A program made the translations under genes and the position numbers. Source: Myxococcus hansupus (GTDB lineage Bacteria; Myxococcota; Myxococcia; Myxococcales; Myxococcaceae). From it: a DNA stretch of 64,000 nt. Below, one piece after another: positions 46,379 through 54,623 of the stretch (position 1 is the stretch's first letter; each line of letters begins with the position of its first letter). The stretch lies in contig NZ_CP012109.1 of the NCBI RefSeq assembly GCF_000280925.3, forward strand, positions 8,576,501 through 8,640,500, written 5' to 3'. The notes beneath the pieces are model-generated. The model was not told the DNA's origin. It worked only from the letters and a program-made list of their open reading frames with translations, and did not search any database.

Positions 46379-49300
46379 ATGTCGCGGAACCCGGCTACTG
46401 CTCAGCACGATGTGGATGAAGTCCTCGTCGAGAACGGCATCCAATTGGAGGGCTATCGTGTCCTGCGGCCCATCGGTGAAGGGGCCATGGGGCAGGTCTT
46501 CCTGGCGCAAGACCTGGCATTGGGCAGGCGGGTCGCGCTGAAGTTCCTGCGCATGGAGTTGCTGGGTGCCGTGAACCCGGAACTCCTCTTGGAAGAAGCC
46601 AGGACCACCGCGCGCTTCAACCATCCCCACATCGTCACGGTGCATGCGGTGGGCGTCTACGAAGGGCGCCCCTATCTGGTTTTGGAGCACATCGATGGGG
46701 AGTCACTCCGGCAAAGGCTTCTCCGTGAACGGCCTGGGCCCAACGAGGCCCTGCGCATCTGCCGGGCCATCGCGGAGGCCGTTGCCGAAGCGCACCGCCA
46801 CGGCGTCGTCCACGCCGACCTCAAGCCCGAGAACGTGTTGTTGCCCATGGACGGACGGGTGCGCGTCGTCGACTTCGGGTTGGCGCGTCACGTGGGGGCG
46901 GAGCATGGCGCTGCTTCGGGGACACCGGCCTACATGGCACCCGAGCGATGGCATGGAGCGCTCCCCTCCCCCGCAATCGACGTGTGGGCGCTGGGCATCA
47001 TCGCCTGGGAGTTACTGGAAGGCCGGCGCCCAATCGAGGATGCGCGGCTCGCCAGCTTCGCGTTCGCACCCAGGCCCGTGGAGGCGTCTCCCCGGCTGTC
47101 GGAGATGCAGGGCGGGTCACTGCTCCATGCCTGCCTCGCGATAGACCCCGCGCAGCGGCCCTCCGCCGATGAGGTCGCACGGGCCCTTCAGGAGGCGCTG
47201 GGGGCCCGAACCGTACGTGCCGCGGACCGCGCACCCTTTCGAGGGCTGCGGGCTTTCACCGAAGCGGATGCGGAAGACTTCTTCGGCCGCGAGGTGGAGG
47301 TGGATGCCTTCATGGAGCGCATGCGCCACGAGCCGCTCATTCCACTGGTGGGGCCCTCGGGAATTGGAAAGAGCTCGTTTCTTCAGGCGGGAGTGTTCGC
47401 CCGGTTGAGGCAGATGGACCAGTGGACGGTCCTCCAGGTGCGGCCAGGTCCCAGGCCCCTGACCCGGCTTGCGGCCCTGTTGACCGCCGGTCTGAGGGAC
47501 GAGGCTTCGCCGGATGAAGTCGCCGCGGTGCTCGCCGCGCGCCCCGGCGACATCGTGCGGTTGCTGCGTCGTCGCAGCGAACTGGAGGGCGGCAATGTCC
47601 TGATTGCCTTCGATGCTTTCGAAGAAGTCTTCACCCTCGCTTCGCCCGAGGAGGCGGCGCAGGTGGCGGCGTGTCTGGCGGCGGCGTTGGATGCGAATGA
47701 CCCCTGGCGCATCGTGGTCGCGCTTCGAGATGACTACCTGGGCACGTACTGCGCGTTGGCGCCGCTGCAGCCGTCGCTCCGCGCGGTCTTCGTGCTGGCG
47801 CGGCTGACGGAAACGGCGCTCCAGGAAGCCATTGCTGGACCGTTGCGGCGAGTGGGCTACTCGGCAGATGCGCCCACGTTGCTGTCCCGGCTGGTGGCGG
47901 ATGTGCAGGCGCAGCCAGCGGGACTGCCCTTGTTGCAGTTCGCGTGCATGGCGTTGTGGGAGCGGCGGGACGTGGCGTCGCGGAAGCTGCTGACGGCTGT
48001 CTATGAGGCGCTAGGGGGCGTGGGAGGCGCGCTCGCGTCCCATGCCCAGCAGTTGCTGCGTCAACTCCCAGCGAACGAGGTTCATGCCGCTCGCGCGTTG
48101 CTGGTCAGGTTGGTCACCGCGGAGGGAACTCGCCGGCCACGCCCCCAGGCGGAACTGGTGGAGGACCTGGGCGAGGTGGGGGCACAGGTGCTCGAGAAGC
48201 TCCTGGCCAACCGCTTGGTGGTCGTCACGCGAGAGCCCCAGACGGACGAGGCTTTTATCGAGTTGGCGCATGAGTCGCTCGCGGCGACATGGCCTGATCT
48301 GGCGCGCTGGCTTGGGGAGACTCGCGAGGAGCGGGTGCTGGTGCAGCAGTTGGAGCAGGCCGCGCAGCTCTGGGAACAGCGCGGGAGGCCGGATGAGGAG
48401 ACCTGGCCGGACGCGGCCCTGCGGCAGGCGCTTCAGCGCGTCGAGGAATGGCGCATCCACCTGCCGACTCGTCCCAGGGATTTCCTGGAGGCGGGCCGTC
48501 AGCGGGCGCTGCGCCGTGCGCGGCAGCGGAAATGGTTGATGGGGGCTGGCATCGTGGGGCTGCTTCTGGTGACCCTGGGCGCGGTGGTGTCGGCGCTGGC
48601 CTTCCGGGAGAAGCAGTTGGAAGCCGTTCGTCAGCAGGACCTCATCCGATTGGCATCGGCGGATATCGGTCAGTTTGAACTCGTGCTGGAGCCTTACGAC
48701 TTTGATTCGGAACGGCAGCAGTGGTTGAAGGCCAGCAAGAGCGTGGATTTGGAGTGGGAGCTCTTGCCCGCGCAAGGGACGGATGACCCTTCAGAGGCGA
48801 GTCCCTACCCTGCCCTGGAACTTCGAAGGAGCCAGCGTCGGCGAGAGCCGGGAGGCATCCTGCGTGAGCACGTCGAGGCGCCCTCGAGGTCCGCCTGGCT
48901 CGTCGTTCGTCGTGGAGACTGCCCACCTTCCGTGATTCGCCTCGAGCGGTTGCCGGGGCATCAGGAGCGCGACCGTACGCAGCCTCAGGTGATTCGTATT
49001 CCGGTCCCGACCTGTGAGGCCTCACGCGAAGGGAGCGTGATGATTCCGCCAGGTCCTTATTGGAGGCCAGGGGATGATGAGGAGGGAACGGTGGAGCAAC
49101 TCGTCGAGGTGAAGCGCTTCACCATCGACAGGACGGAAGTCACGAACGGGCAGTTCCACCTCTTCCAAGAAGAGGTCTTGGTGAGGACAGCTCACGAGCG
49201 AGAGCTTCCACCTGAGCTCCCTACCTTTGTTGGGACGCTGGAGCCTCAGAGACCGGTGACCGGGGTGGACGCCCTGACGTCGGAAGCTTTCTGCCGCTTC

Positions 49301-49717
49301 ATGGGCAAAAAGCTTCCGACGATAGATGAATGGCGCAAGGCCTTCCGAGGAGGGCTCACCCTTGATGAGTCAGGGACGGTCATCAATCCGGATCCGCGAA
49401 GGAAGACCGTCTGGCTGGAGTCGAAGCGGAGTCCCCCGGCTAACATCGATGGAGATGATCCTTATCCGGGAGTCGCGCCTGTTGGAGCTTTCCCAGAGGA
49501 TGTCAGCCCCTATGGCGTGCTCGACATGGCTGGGAACGTGTCGGAGTGGATCGAGGCCGAGGCCACGTCCGGTCGGTTCAGGACGCTGAGAATGCTGGCT
49601 GGCGGCCGGTGGGATTCTCCTGCGGAGCTGCGCCACCATGAAGTCGCCTGGGCGAACCATATGCCTCAGCGACGGTTTGACTTCGCCATAGGGATGCGTT
49701 GCGTAGCTCGGTACTAA
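46379..49717 (+). CDS. Ser/Thr kinase - nSTAND NTPase - FGE/SUMF1 fusion protein, 1112 aa
   Basis: Three modules follow one another. Residues 26-275 are a Ser/Thr kinase with GEGAMG, Lys 55, HADLKPEN (non-RD; Asp 147) and DFG at 165-167. Residues about 288-700 are an nSTAND-type NTPase: FFGREVEVDAF, Walker A GPSGIGKS (325-332), Walker B-like LIAFDAFEEVF (about 405) and a helical STAND region. A transmembrane helix follows at about 719-742. Residues about 887-1112 are a formylglycine-generating/SUMF1-like domain (VMIPPGPYW, FTIDRTEVTNGQF, GVLDMAGNVSEWIEA, GGRWDS, GMRCVARY), predicted outside the membrane. Such fusions are signalling ATPases with sensing ectodomains. Its stop overlaps that of the convergent protease-like gene by 4 bp. 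Confidence 0.9.
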   Translation: MSRNPATAQHDVDEVLVENGIQLEGYRVLRPIGEGAMGQVFLAQDLALGRRVALKFLRMELLGAVNPELLLEEARTTARFNHPHIVTVHAVGVYEGRPYLVLEHIDGESLRQRLLRERPGPNEALRICRAIAEAVAEAHRHGVVHADLKPENVLLPMDGRVRVVDFGLARHVGAEHGAASGTPAYMAPERWHGALPSPAIDVWALGIIAWELLEGRRPIEDARLASFAFAPRPVEASPRLSEMQGGSLLHACLAIDPAQRPSADEVARALQEALGARTVRAADRAPFRGLRAFTEADAEDFFGREVEVDAFMERMRHEPLIPLVGPSGIGKSSFLQAGVFARLRQMDQWTVLQVRPGPRPLTRLAALLTAGLRDEASPDEVAAVLAARPGDIVRLLRRRSELEGGNVLIAFDAFEEVFTLASPEEAAQVAACLAAALDANDPWRIVVALRDDYLGTYCALAPLQPSLRAVFVLARLTETALQEAIAGPLRRVGYSADAPTLLSRLVADVQAQPAGLPLLQFACMALWERRDVASRKLLTAVYEALGGVGGALASHAQQLLRQLPANEVHAARALLVRLVTAEGTRRPRPQAELVEDLGEVGAQVLEKLLANRLVVVTREPQTDEAFIELAHESLAATWPDLARWLGETREERVLVQQLEQAAQLWEQRGRPDEETWPDAALRQALQRVEEWRIHLPTRPRDFLEAGRQRALRRARQRKWLMGAGIVGLLLVTLGAVVSALAFREKQLEAVRQQDLIRLASADIGQFELVLEPYDFDSERQQWLKASKSVDLEWELLPAQGTDDPSEASPYPALELRRSQRRREPGGILREHVEAPSRSAWLVVRRGDCPPSVIRLERLPGHQERDRTQPQVIRIPVPTCEASREGSVMIPPGPYWRPGDDEEGTVEQLVEVKRFTIDRTEVTNGQFHLFQEEVLVRTAHERELPPELPTFVGTLEPQRPVTGVDALTSEAFCRFMGKKLPTIDEWRKAFRGGLTLDESGTVINPDPRRKTVWLESKRSPPANIDGDDPYPGVAPVGAFPEDVSPYGVLDMAGNVSEWIEAEATSGRFRTLRMLAGGRWDSPAELRHHEVAWANHMPQRRFDFAIGMRCVARY

Positions 49718-50544
49718 GGCTCATTTAGTTCAGGTGGCGGAGCGGGATCCTGTTTAGACCATTGGTAAATCCAAGGAGTCTCTGACGGGTCACTGGTAAC
49801 AGTGATGATGTGATTATTGCAGGCATATCTGAAAATGATTGTTTTGCTCTTGTCGTCCTTAGGTGGAGATGGATTTTCCGTCTCCATATGTATTTCATGT
49901 TCAGTTGTGGCTATGGGGTGGCCGAATCCAACGAAAGTGTATCCGTCTTGGAGGAATTTCTTGTAAGGGTCTGTGTTTGTTTGTACGGGGATGACCACGG
50001 GCCTTTTGGGGCTTGATGATTTCGATGAGATCAAATGGGTGAAACTTGTCCTTAATCCTCCAGTGTCAAAATCCTCCGCCCTGACTACGGTTGTGACACC
50101 GAGGACTTCCCGATTACCTAGTGCTCGTGACACAGATTGAATCATCCTATGTCCGGAAAGTTCAGATCCTGTAAAGCAACCGAGAAGTCTGATGATTGTA
50201 CCTGGGTTTTCGTTTGTCTCCTCACGAAGTGTTCCGTCTAATATTTCTCTGATGTCTTGTTTTATGATGTTGTCTTCAATGATGGGGTATTTACCAAGAG
50301 TGAATTTCGTCCCGAAATTGCCATGTCCTACTAAGTCAAGGTGACTTAGTAACGTTCTTGATGATGCTGATGGGGTGGGGGTTGATCTGATTATGAAACG
50401 AAGTCGTTCAGCACCTGATTGGAATCTTTCATAATTAACTCTGGTTCTTTGCTGATTTGGACTGGGTCTGCGAGCGATGTTCTTCAATATTCGCTCGAAA
50501 TGAATTTCTGGCTTTTCAGGATATGATACGATTATCAGGTTCAT
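49714..50544 (-). CDS. C80/caspase-fold cysteine-protease-like protein, 276 aa (candidate)
   Basis: A HLDLVGHGNFGTKFTLG segment (His 74-Gly 75) is followed 48 residues later by IIRLLGCFTGSELSG (Cys 123). This spacing and the hydrophobic-G-H-G and hydrophobic-L-G-C context are those of the caspase-like fold of the toxin cysteine-protease domains (C80, as in MARTX and large clostridial toxins). The Cys/His pair would be the catalytic dyad. The remaining N-terminal and C-terminal parts (SSPKRPVVIPVQTN and later) are unrecognised. It has no signal peptide. The gene is AT-rich and lies downstream of a regulator and an unknown gene on the same strand. The assignment is from motifs only. Confidence 0.6.
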   Translation of the reverse strand: MNLIIVSYPEKPEIHFERILKNIARRPSPNQQRTRVNYERFQSGAERLRFIIRSTPTPSASSRTLLSHLDLVGHGNFGTKFTLGKYPIIEDNIIKQDIREILDGTLREETNENPGTIIRLLGCFTGSELSGHRMIQSVSRALGNREVLGVTTVVRAEDFDTGGLRTSFTHLISSKSSSPKRPVVIPVQTNTDPYKKFLQDGYTFVGFGHPIATTEHEIHMETENPSPPKDDKSKTIIFRYACNNHIITVTSDPSETPWIYQWSKQDPAPPPELNEP

Positions 50545-50613
50545 TGGACGTATGAAGTGAGGGTGTGGTGCTTTTATGCTTGAGATGGTGAGTCATCGTG
50601 CTTTTGTGATTAT

Positions 50614-51117
50614 CTAACGAGTTTCTTTCTCGGGTATGAGTGGAGCGGATCCTGCGAGAGGCCACTTCCCACCACCGGATACATTTCTCCGGAGATCGAG
50701 CTTCTCGTCGCCTTCTTTGTATCTGCCATCTGGTCGTTGATGTTCGATTGAGATCCACGTGTCAGAGAGGAAAAGGAATCCATAGATTCGTTCTCCTGAA
50801 TTATGAGCTGATTCGATTTCGGCTGAAGTCGGAATGGTTGATGGAAAATAAGGCCATGCTTGTTCAGTGGCATCTTTAAGATCGACTTCAAGTGAGGGGC
50901 CGTCAGGGTCGTGCACCAATTTGAAATTCAAGCAGTCTCTTGGAAGAGGTCCATTGGTGATGACTTCTCTACTGAGAAACTCTACTTTGAATGGATTGTA
51001 CGACACGTCTATGTGGAGACCCCACCAGACGTTGAGTGCCGCCGGATCTCGTGTTGGCTCTGTCTGGGAAAGATAAAAACTATGTTCCATGCCTGTGTTG
51101 TCGACGTTTGATGACAT
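50614..51117 (-). CDS. AT-rich hypothetical protein, 167 aa
   Basis: AGGAG lies 5 bases before ATG 51117; an upstream open extension to 51225 overlaps the regulator gene. The protein is soluble and mixed alpha/beta, with WWGLHIDVSYNPFKVEFLSR, a DPDGPSLEVDLKDATEQAW segment and a C-terminal WPLAGSAPLIPEKE stretch. I recognise no family. It is 32 bp downstream of the regulator gene and 69 bp upstream of the protease-like gene, with similarly low GC, so the three probably form one transcript. A substrate or inhibitor of the protease-like protein is a reasonable but untested idea. Confidence 0.65.
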   Translation of the reverse strand: MSSNVDNTGMEHSFYLSQTEPTRDPAALNVWWGLHIDVSYNPFKVEFLSREVITNGPLPRDCLNFKLVHDPDGPSLEVDLKDATEQAWPYFPSTIPTSAEIESAHNSGERIYGFLFLSDTWISIEHQRPDGRYKEGDEKLDLRRNVSGGGKWPLAGSAPLIPEKETR

Positions 51118-51149
51118 TTTTCTCCTGAGGATTTTCTGCGGGTTTGTAA

Positions 51150-52652
51150 TTAATCTATCTCTGAGAGTTTTATTTTGAAACACTTCGTGAGGTTGTATGC
51201 ATGGGATCGCGCGATATCGAGACAACGAGCCATTTCACTGATGTTTCCTCCAGCCTTTGCTAACTCGCGGCGAATTAGGTTGGATTGGAATATCCGCGTT
51301 GCTTCGTGGAACGAGACGCAGCCTGATTCATTACCCTGCCGGGCCTCCATGAGATGGCGGGGCTCGATGTACGCGGCGACTTCCGCGGCCGCCCGGATGA
51401 GCGCGGCCTCCAGCCGGTGCCGTAACTGCCTCACGTTGCCCGGCCACTCCGTGGCTTCGCAGTACACGTAGAATCCGGGTGAGGGGCGGAGCCTGGGCAG
51501 ACCATGCTCCTCGGCCAGTCGATCCAACAGCCCGTCCACCAGGTCGCCCAGGTCCTCGCGACGCTCGGCCAGGCTCGGCATGCGGATGGTGAAGACGTTC
51601 AACCGGTAGAACAGGTCCTCGCGGAACCGCTTCTCCGCCACGAGTTGCTCGAGGTCGGCGTTCGTTGCGGCAATCACCCGCACGTTCGCCTTCGCCAGCC
51701 GGGGGCTCGCGAGCGCGTAGTACTGCTTGGACTGCAGCAACTGCAGCAGCTTGCCCTGTGCCGCGAGCGGAATCTCCGCGATTTCATCCAGGAAGAGCGT
51801 GCCGCCCTCGGCCGCCTCCACCTTGCCCGTCGTCCTCCGCGCCCCTGGAAATGCACCCGGCATCGCGCCGAAGAGCTCGCTTTCGATGAGCCCTTCCGGA
51901 ATGGCCGCGCAGTTCAATTCCACGAAGGGCCCTGCCCTGCGCTTGCTGTTGTCGTGGATGGCCTGCGCGATCTGTGTCTTGCCTGTCCCCGACGGGCCCG
52001 TGACGAGCACGGTGACGTCCAGTGGGCATGAGAGCGAGACCTGCTCGAAGACACTCGCCAGGGCCCGGCTGTGGCCCGCGATGCCGTCCAGACGCAGCCG
52101 TTCCCGAAAGGGACGTGTCGGGTCTGGGGCCGCGGAGCGGTTCCATGCCGTGGCCCGTTGCGCGGTCGTGCCGATGAAGCGCGCCACGTTCTCCACGACC
52201 TGGACGACTTCCGGAGCGAAGGGCCCCGCGCCGCGCCGTCCCTCCAGGTAGAGCACCCCGGGAGACGCGCCTTGCAAGGGCACGCACAGCACCGCCTCCA
52301 GGCGCTGCTGCTTGACGCTGTTCGAAGCGGAGAAACGCGGGTCGAGCAGCGCGAACGGCGTATGCACCGTCTGTCCCGACACAATCGCAGCCGCGACGAT
52401 GCCTCGCGAGGTGACGGCGCGGATCTGCTCTTCCTCGCTCGTCGTGCAACCGCAGGACGTCGACCACCTGCGCTCCCCTGCGGTCTCGTCTTGGTAAAGC
52501 TCGATGTAGGCGCGCTCGGCCTCGGTCAGCGTCACCAGCCCCACCAGGACTTCTGTCAGGGGGCCGGTAGGGCTGTCATGGGCTTCCAGGAGCCGGAGCA
52601 CGTTCAGGTACAGGTCGCGCTCCAGCGCGGTACGGTCCACGTGGCCAGTCAT
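51150..52652 (-). CDS. GAF-AAA+-Fis enhancer-binding-type regulator with altered GAFTGA loop, 500 aa
   Basis: Residues about 30-160 form a GAF sensory domain. The AAA+ domain has GPSGTGKT (209-216), ELFGAMPGAFPGA (250-262), Walker B GTLFLDEIAE, FREDLFYRLNVF and the EWPGNVRQL R-finger region. A C-terminal Fis-type helix-turn-helix (RRELAKAGGNISEMARCLDIARSHAYNLTKC) binds DNA. The GAFTGA loop, which touches sigma54, is GAFPGA (256-261), so sigma54 activation may be reduced or lost. The 3' third is AT-rich. Start ATG 52652 is listed; 52712 would add 20 residues. It is likely co-transcribed with the 167-aa and protease-like genes. Confidence 0.85.
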   Translation of the reverse strand: MTGHVDRTALERDLYLNVLRLLEAHDSPTGPLTEVLVGLVTLTEAERAYIELYQDETAGERRWSTSCGCTTSEEEQIRAVTSRGIVAAAIVSGQTVHTPFALLDPRFSASNSVKQQRLEAVLCVPLQGASPGVLYLEGRRGAGPFAPEVVQVVENVARFIGTTAQRATAWNRSAAPDPTRPFRERLRLDGIAGHSRALASVFEQVSLSCPLDVTVLVTGPSGTGKTQIAQAIHDNSKRRAGPFVELNCAAIPEGLIESELFGAMPGAFPGARRTTGKVEAAEGGTLFLDEIAEIPLAAQGKLLQLLQSKQYYALASPRLAKANVRVIAATNADLEQLVAEKRFREDLFYRLNVFTIRMPSLAERREDLGDLVDGLLDRLAEEHGLPRLRPSPGFYVYCEATEWPGNVRQLRHRLEAALIRAAAEVAAYIEPRHLMEARQGNESGCVSFHEATRIFQSNLIRRELAKAGGNISEMARCLDIARSHAYNLTKCFKIKLSEID

Positions 52653-52666
52653 CCGGCTGACTGTAG

Positions 52667-52682
52667 TCCCCCACCTGGGGGA
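52667..52682. promoter_or_regulatory. 16-bp inverted repeat upstream of the regulator gene
   Basis: TCCCCCACCTGGGGGA (52667-52682) has perfect 7-bp arms apart from its centre. It is 14 bp upstream of the chosen ATG at 52652, a position suitable for autoregulation or leader-RNA structure. If the start is 52712, it would instead lie in the coding sequence. Confidence 0.3.
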
Positions 52683-52853
52683 AGCGATGTGTTGGACCGG
52701 AGCGAGAGTCATTGTCGGAAAGACAAAGCATTTCGCGCGCCAACCCTCCCTTCGAGGAGCGCCTCACCCCCGACTGTCCACTCCAGTGGTCACTCCCCCT
52801 GAAACCGATTCCAGTGGATTGGACACTCTGCTTTGGAACGGCCGGGTCGGTTT

Positions 52854-53777
52854 CTACTCCCCACTCAACGGCTTCGTGTTCGTCACTTGGACCCCCGCGT
52901 CCTCGGAGGTGGTGATGAACAGCTCGTGGCTGGCGGGCACGTCCAACTTGGCGCGCCGCTGCTTCCCGCCCACCGTGAAGTCCACCTGCAGGTCATGCGA
53001 GCCCGGGGGCACGTCGCGGAGCGTCAGGTTCGTCGCGTTGCTCGTGCCCCGCCGCTGACCGTTCAGCGTCACGGTGCAGGGCTTGGTGCAGCGCACATGG
53101 AGCAGGGACGTCTTCGCCGCTGCCGCCGGGGACTTGGATGCCTGGACCCCGCTCAGTTCCTGCGTCTCCACGAGCTTCGCGCGGCCCTGTGAGTCCCCCT
53201 GCACGGTGACCTTCGAGCCTCCCGGCACGTCCACGTACCCCAGGAACTGCTGCCGGTCGAAGACGCCAGCGACCGCCTCCACGCGCCGGTTGCCCGGCGT
53301 CACCTGCTGGAACTCCCAGGTCCGCGTGTCCCGTCGAATCCCGGGCTTGTTGTCCACCAGCGCCGTACACGCGTCCCGGCACTTCACGATGACCACGCTC
53401 GGCGCCGTCGACGTGGAGGGCGATGGCGGAGGGGTTGGCTCGGCCCACTGGGGCGTGCCGGGCATCGTGGTGCTGCCGGGCTCGACGATGATGCGCTTGT
53501 TGCTGGCCAGGAAGATGTCCGCCGAGGCGACGTCGGGAATCGTGACGAAGCTGCCCGCGAGTGGCCGGGTCATCAGGCCGGTGGCGTCGATGCGGTGCGA
53601 GCCCGGCGTGATGCCCTTGAACTCCCAGGTGGAGTCATCCACCCGCCGCCCGGTCTTCTGGTCCAACGTCACCGTGCACTTCTCCGTGCAGCGGACCCGG
53701 ACGGCGACACCGTCTTCCGCGAACGCCGGGGCGGACAGCAGCAACGACAAGGACAGGAACGGCCAGCGGAGGGACAT
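52854..53777 (-). CDS. Secreted protein with three PEGA-like Cys units, 307 aa
   Basis: The signal peptide MSLRWPFLSLSLLLSAPAFA starts at 53777. Three units with the same pattern follow: VRVRCTEKCTVTLD (near 25), VIVKCRDACTALVDN (near 125) and LHVRCTKPCTVTLNG (near 225). Each is followed by a strand-turn-strand stretch ending in PGSHRIDA, PGNRRVEA or PGSHDLQV, typical of PEGA-like beta-domains with an added C-x3-C pair. Proline/Ser linkers separate the units. It probably works in the periplasm or cell envelope. The longer frame to 53918 is not used. It is divergent from the DoxX gene. Confidence 0.75.
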   Translation of the reverse strand: MSLRWPFLSLSLLLSAPAFAEDGVAVRVRCTEKCTVTLDQKTGRRVDDSTWEFKGITPGSHRIDATGLMTRPLAGSFVTIPDVASADIFLASNKRIIVEPGSTTMPGTPQWAEPTPPPSPSTSTAPSVVIVKCRDACTALVDNKPGIRRDTRTWEFQQVTPGNRRVEAVAGVFDRQQFLGYVDVPGGSKVTVQGDSQGRAKLVETQELSGVQASKSPAAAAKTSLLHVRCTKPCTVTLNGQRRGTSNATNLTLRDVPPGSHDLQVDFTVGGKQRRAKLDVPASHELFITTSEDAGVQVTNTKPLSGE

Positions 53778-53987
53778 GATGGGGTGACAGCCTCGTGCCA
53801 GGGGGTATTCACGCCCGGCCCCTCGACGCGTGTGCTTCCACGTCACCGAATCGGGGCCTACGCGGACGCCAGTATGCCCACCGGGCAAGGGCAGCGGAAT
53901 CGCCACGGCGTGCCACACGCCCAGGCCGGCCCCACCCTATCCACGTTTCCGGCAACGGGCCTCGGCCCCCAGCAAGGAGTGGAAGGT

Positions 53988-54494
53988 ATGAACGTGGCGA
54001 CCCTGACCGAGCAGCCAGGCATCCTCAAGGCGGCGGCCCTGCTGCCCCCACGCCTGTCGCTCGGGTCCACGATGGTGGTGCACGGCCTGGCCAAACTCCG
54101 CCCCGAAGGCACCGCGCAACATGCGGGCTTCTTCGAGCAGTTGGGCTTCAAGCCCGGCAAGCCCTGGGTCATCGCCACCGGCGTGACGGAGCTGCTCGCC
54201 GGGGTGAGCGCCATCCTTGGCATTGCCACGCGTCCCGCCGCCCTGGCTGTCCTCGTCACGCAGGCCGTCGCCGTGGCCAAGGTCCATGGCTCCAAGGGCT
54301 TCGACAACACGAAGGGCGGCTTCGAGTTCAATCTGGCGCTGGGCGCCATCGCGCTCGGACTGCTGCTGCGAGGGCCGGGGGCGCTCTCCGTTCACAGCGC
54401 CATTGAGCGCAAGGTGAAGCGCAAGGAGCTGCGACGGCTGCGCTTGCTGCCGCGTCAGCGCCGCCGCTCGGTGCTGCTCGACGTGCTGGGCTGA
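53988..54494 (+). CDS. DoxX family membrane protein, 168 aa
   Basis: Four hydrophobic segments (LSLGSTMVVHGLAKL, WVIATGVTELLAGVSAILGIA, AALAVLVTQAVAVAKV, FNLALGAIALGLLLRGPG) and the RLSLGSTMVVHGLAKL / FNLALGAIAL ordering fit the DoxX/SURF4-type family, which includes thiosulfate:quinone oxidoreductase subunits and redox-related membrane proteins. The C-terminus is very basic (KRKELRRLRLLPRQRRRSV) and probably cytoplasmic. GGAAGG precedes ATG 53988. The function here is not defined. Confidence 0.85.
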   Translation: MNVATLTEQPGILKAAALLPPRLSLGSTMVVHGLAKLRPEGTAQHAGFFEQLGFKPGKPWVIATGVTELLAGVSAILGIATRPAALAVLVTQAVAVAKVHGSKGFDNTKGGFEFNLALGAIALGLLLRGPGALSVHSAIERKVKRKELRRLRLLPRQRRRSVLLDVLG

Positions 54495-54509
54495 GCCCCA
54501 CACGGGTGG

Positions 54510-54548
54510 GACACACACACCATCACCCTGCCCGAGGTGGTGTGTGTC
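54510..54548 (+). terminator. Hairpin after the DoxX gene
   Basis: GACACACAC (54510-54518) with CACCA pairs with TGGTGTGTGTC (54538-54548), giving about 11 bp with a 2-base bulge and a loop rich in C. It lies 16 bp after the DoxX stop. There is no T run, so termination strength is uncertain. Confidence 0.4.
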
Positions 54549-54623
54549 GCCTGTCCGCTTGCTGGTAGGCCGAGGCCCTCTCCCCTGTCACAGAATTCCG
54601 GGAGGCCTCTAAGATGGCGGGAC

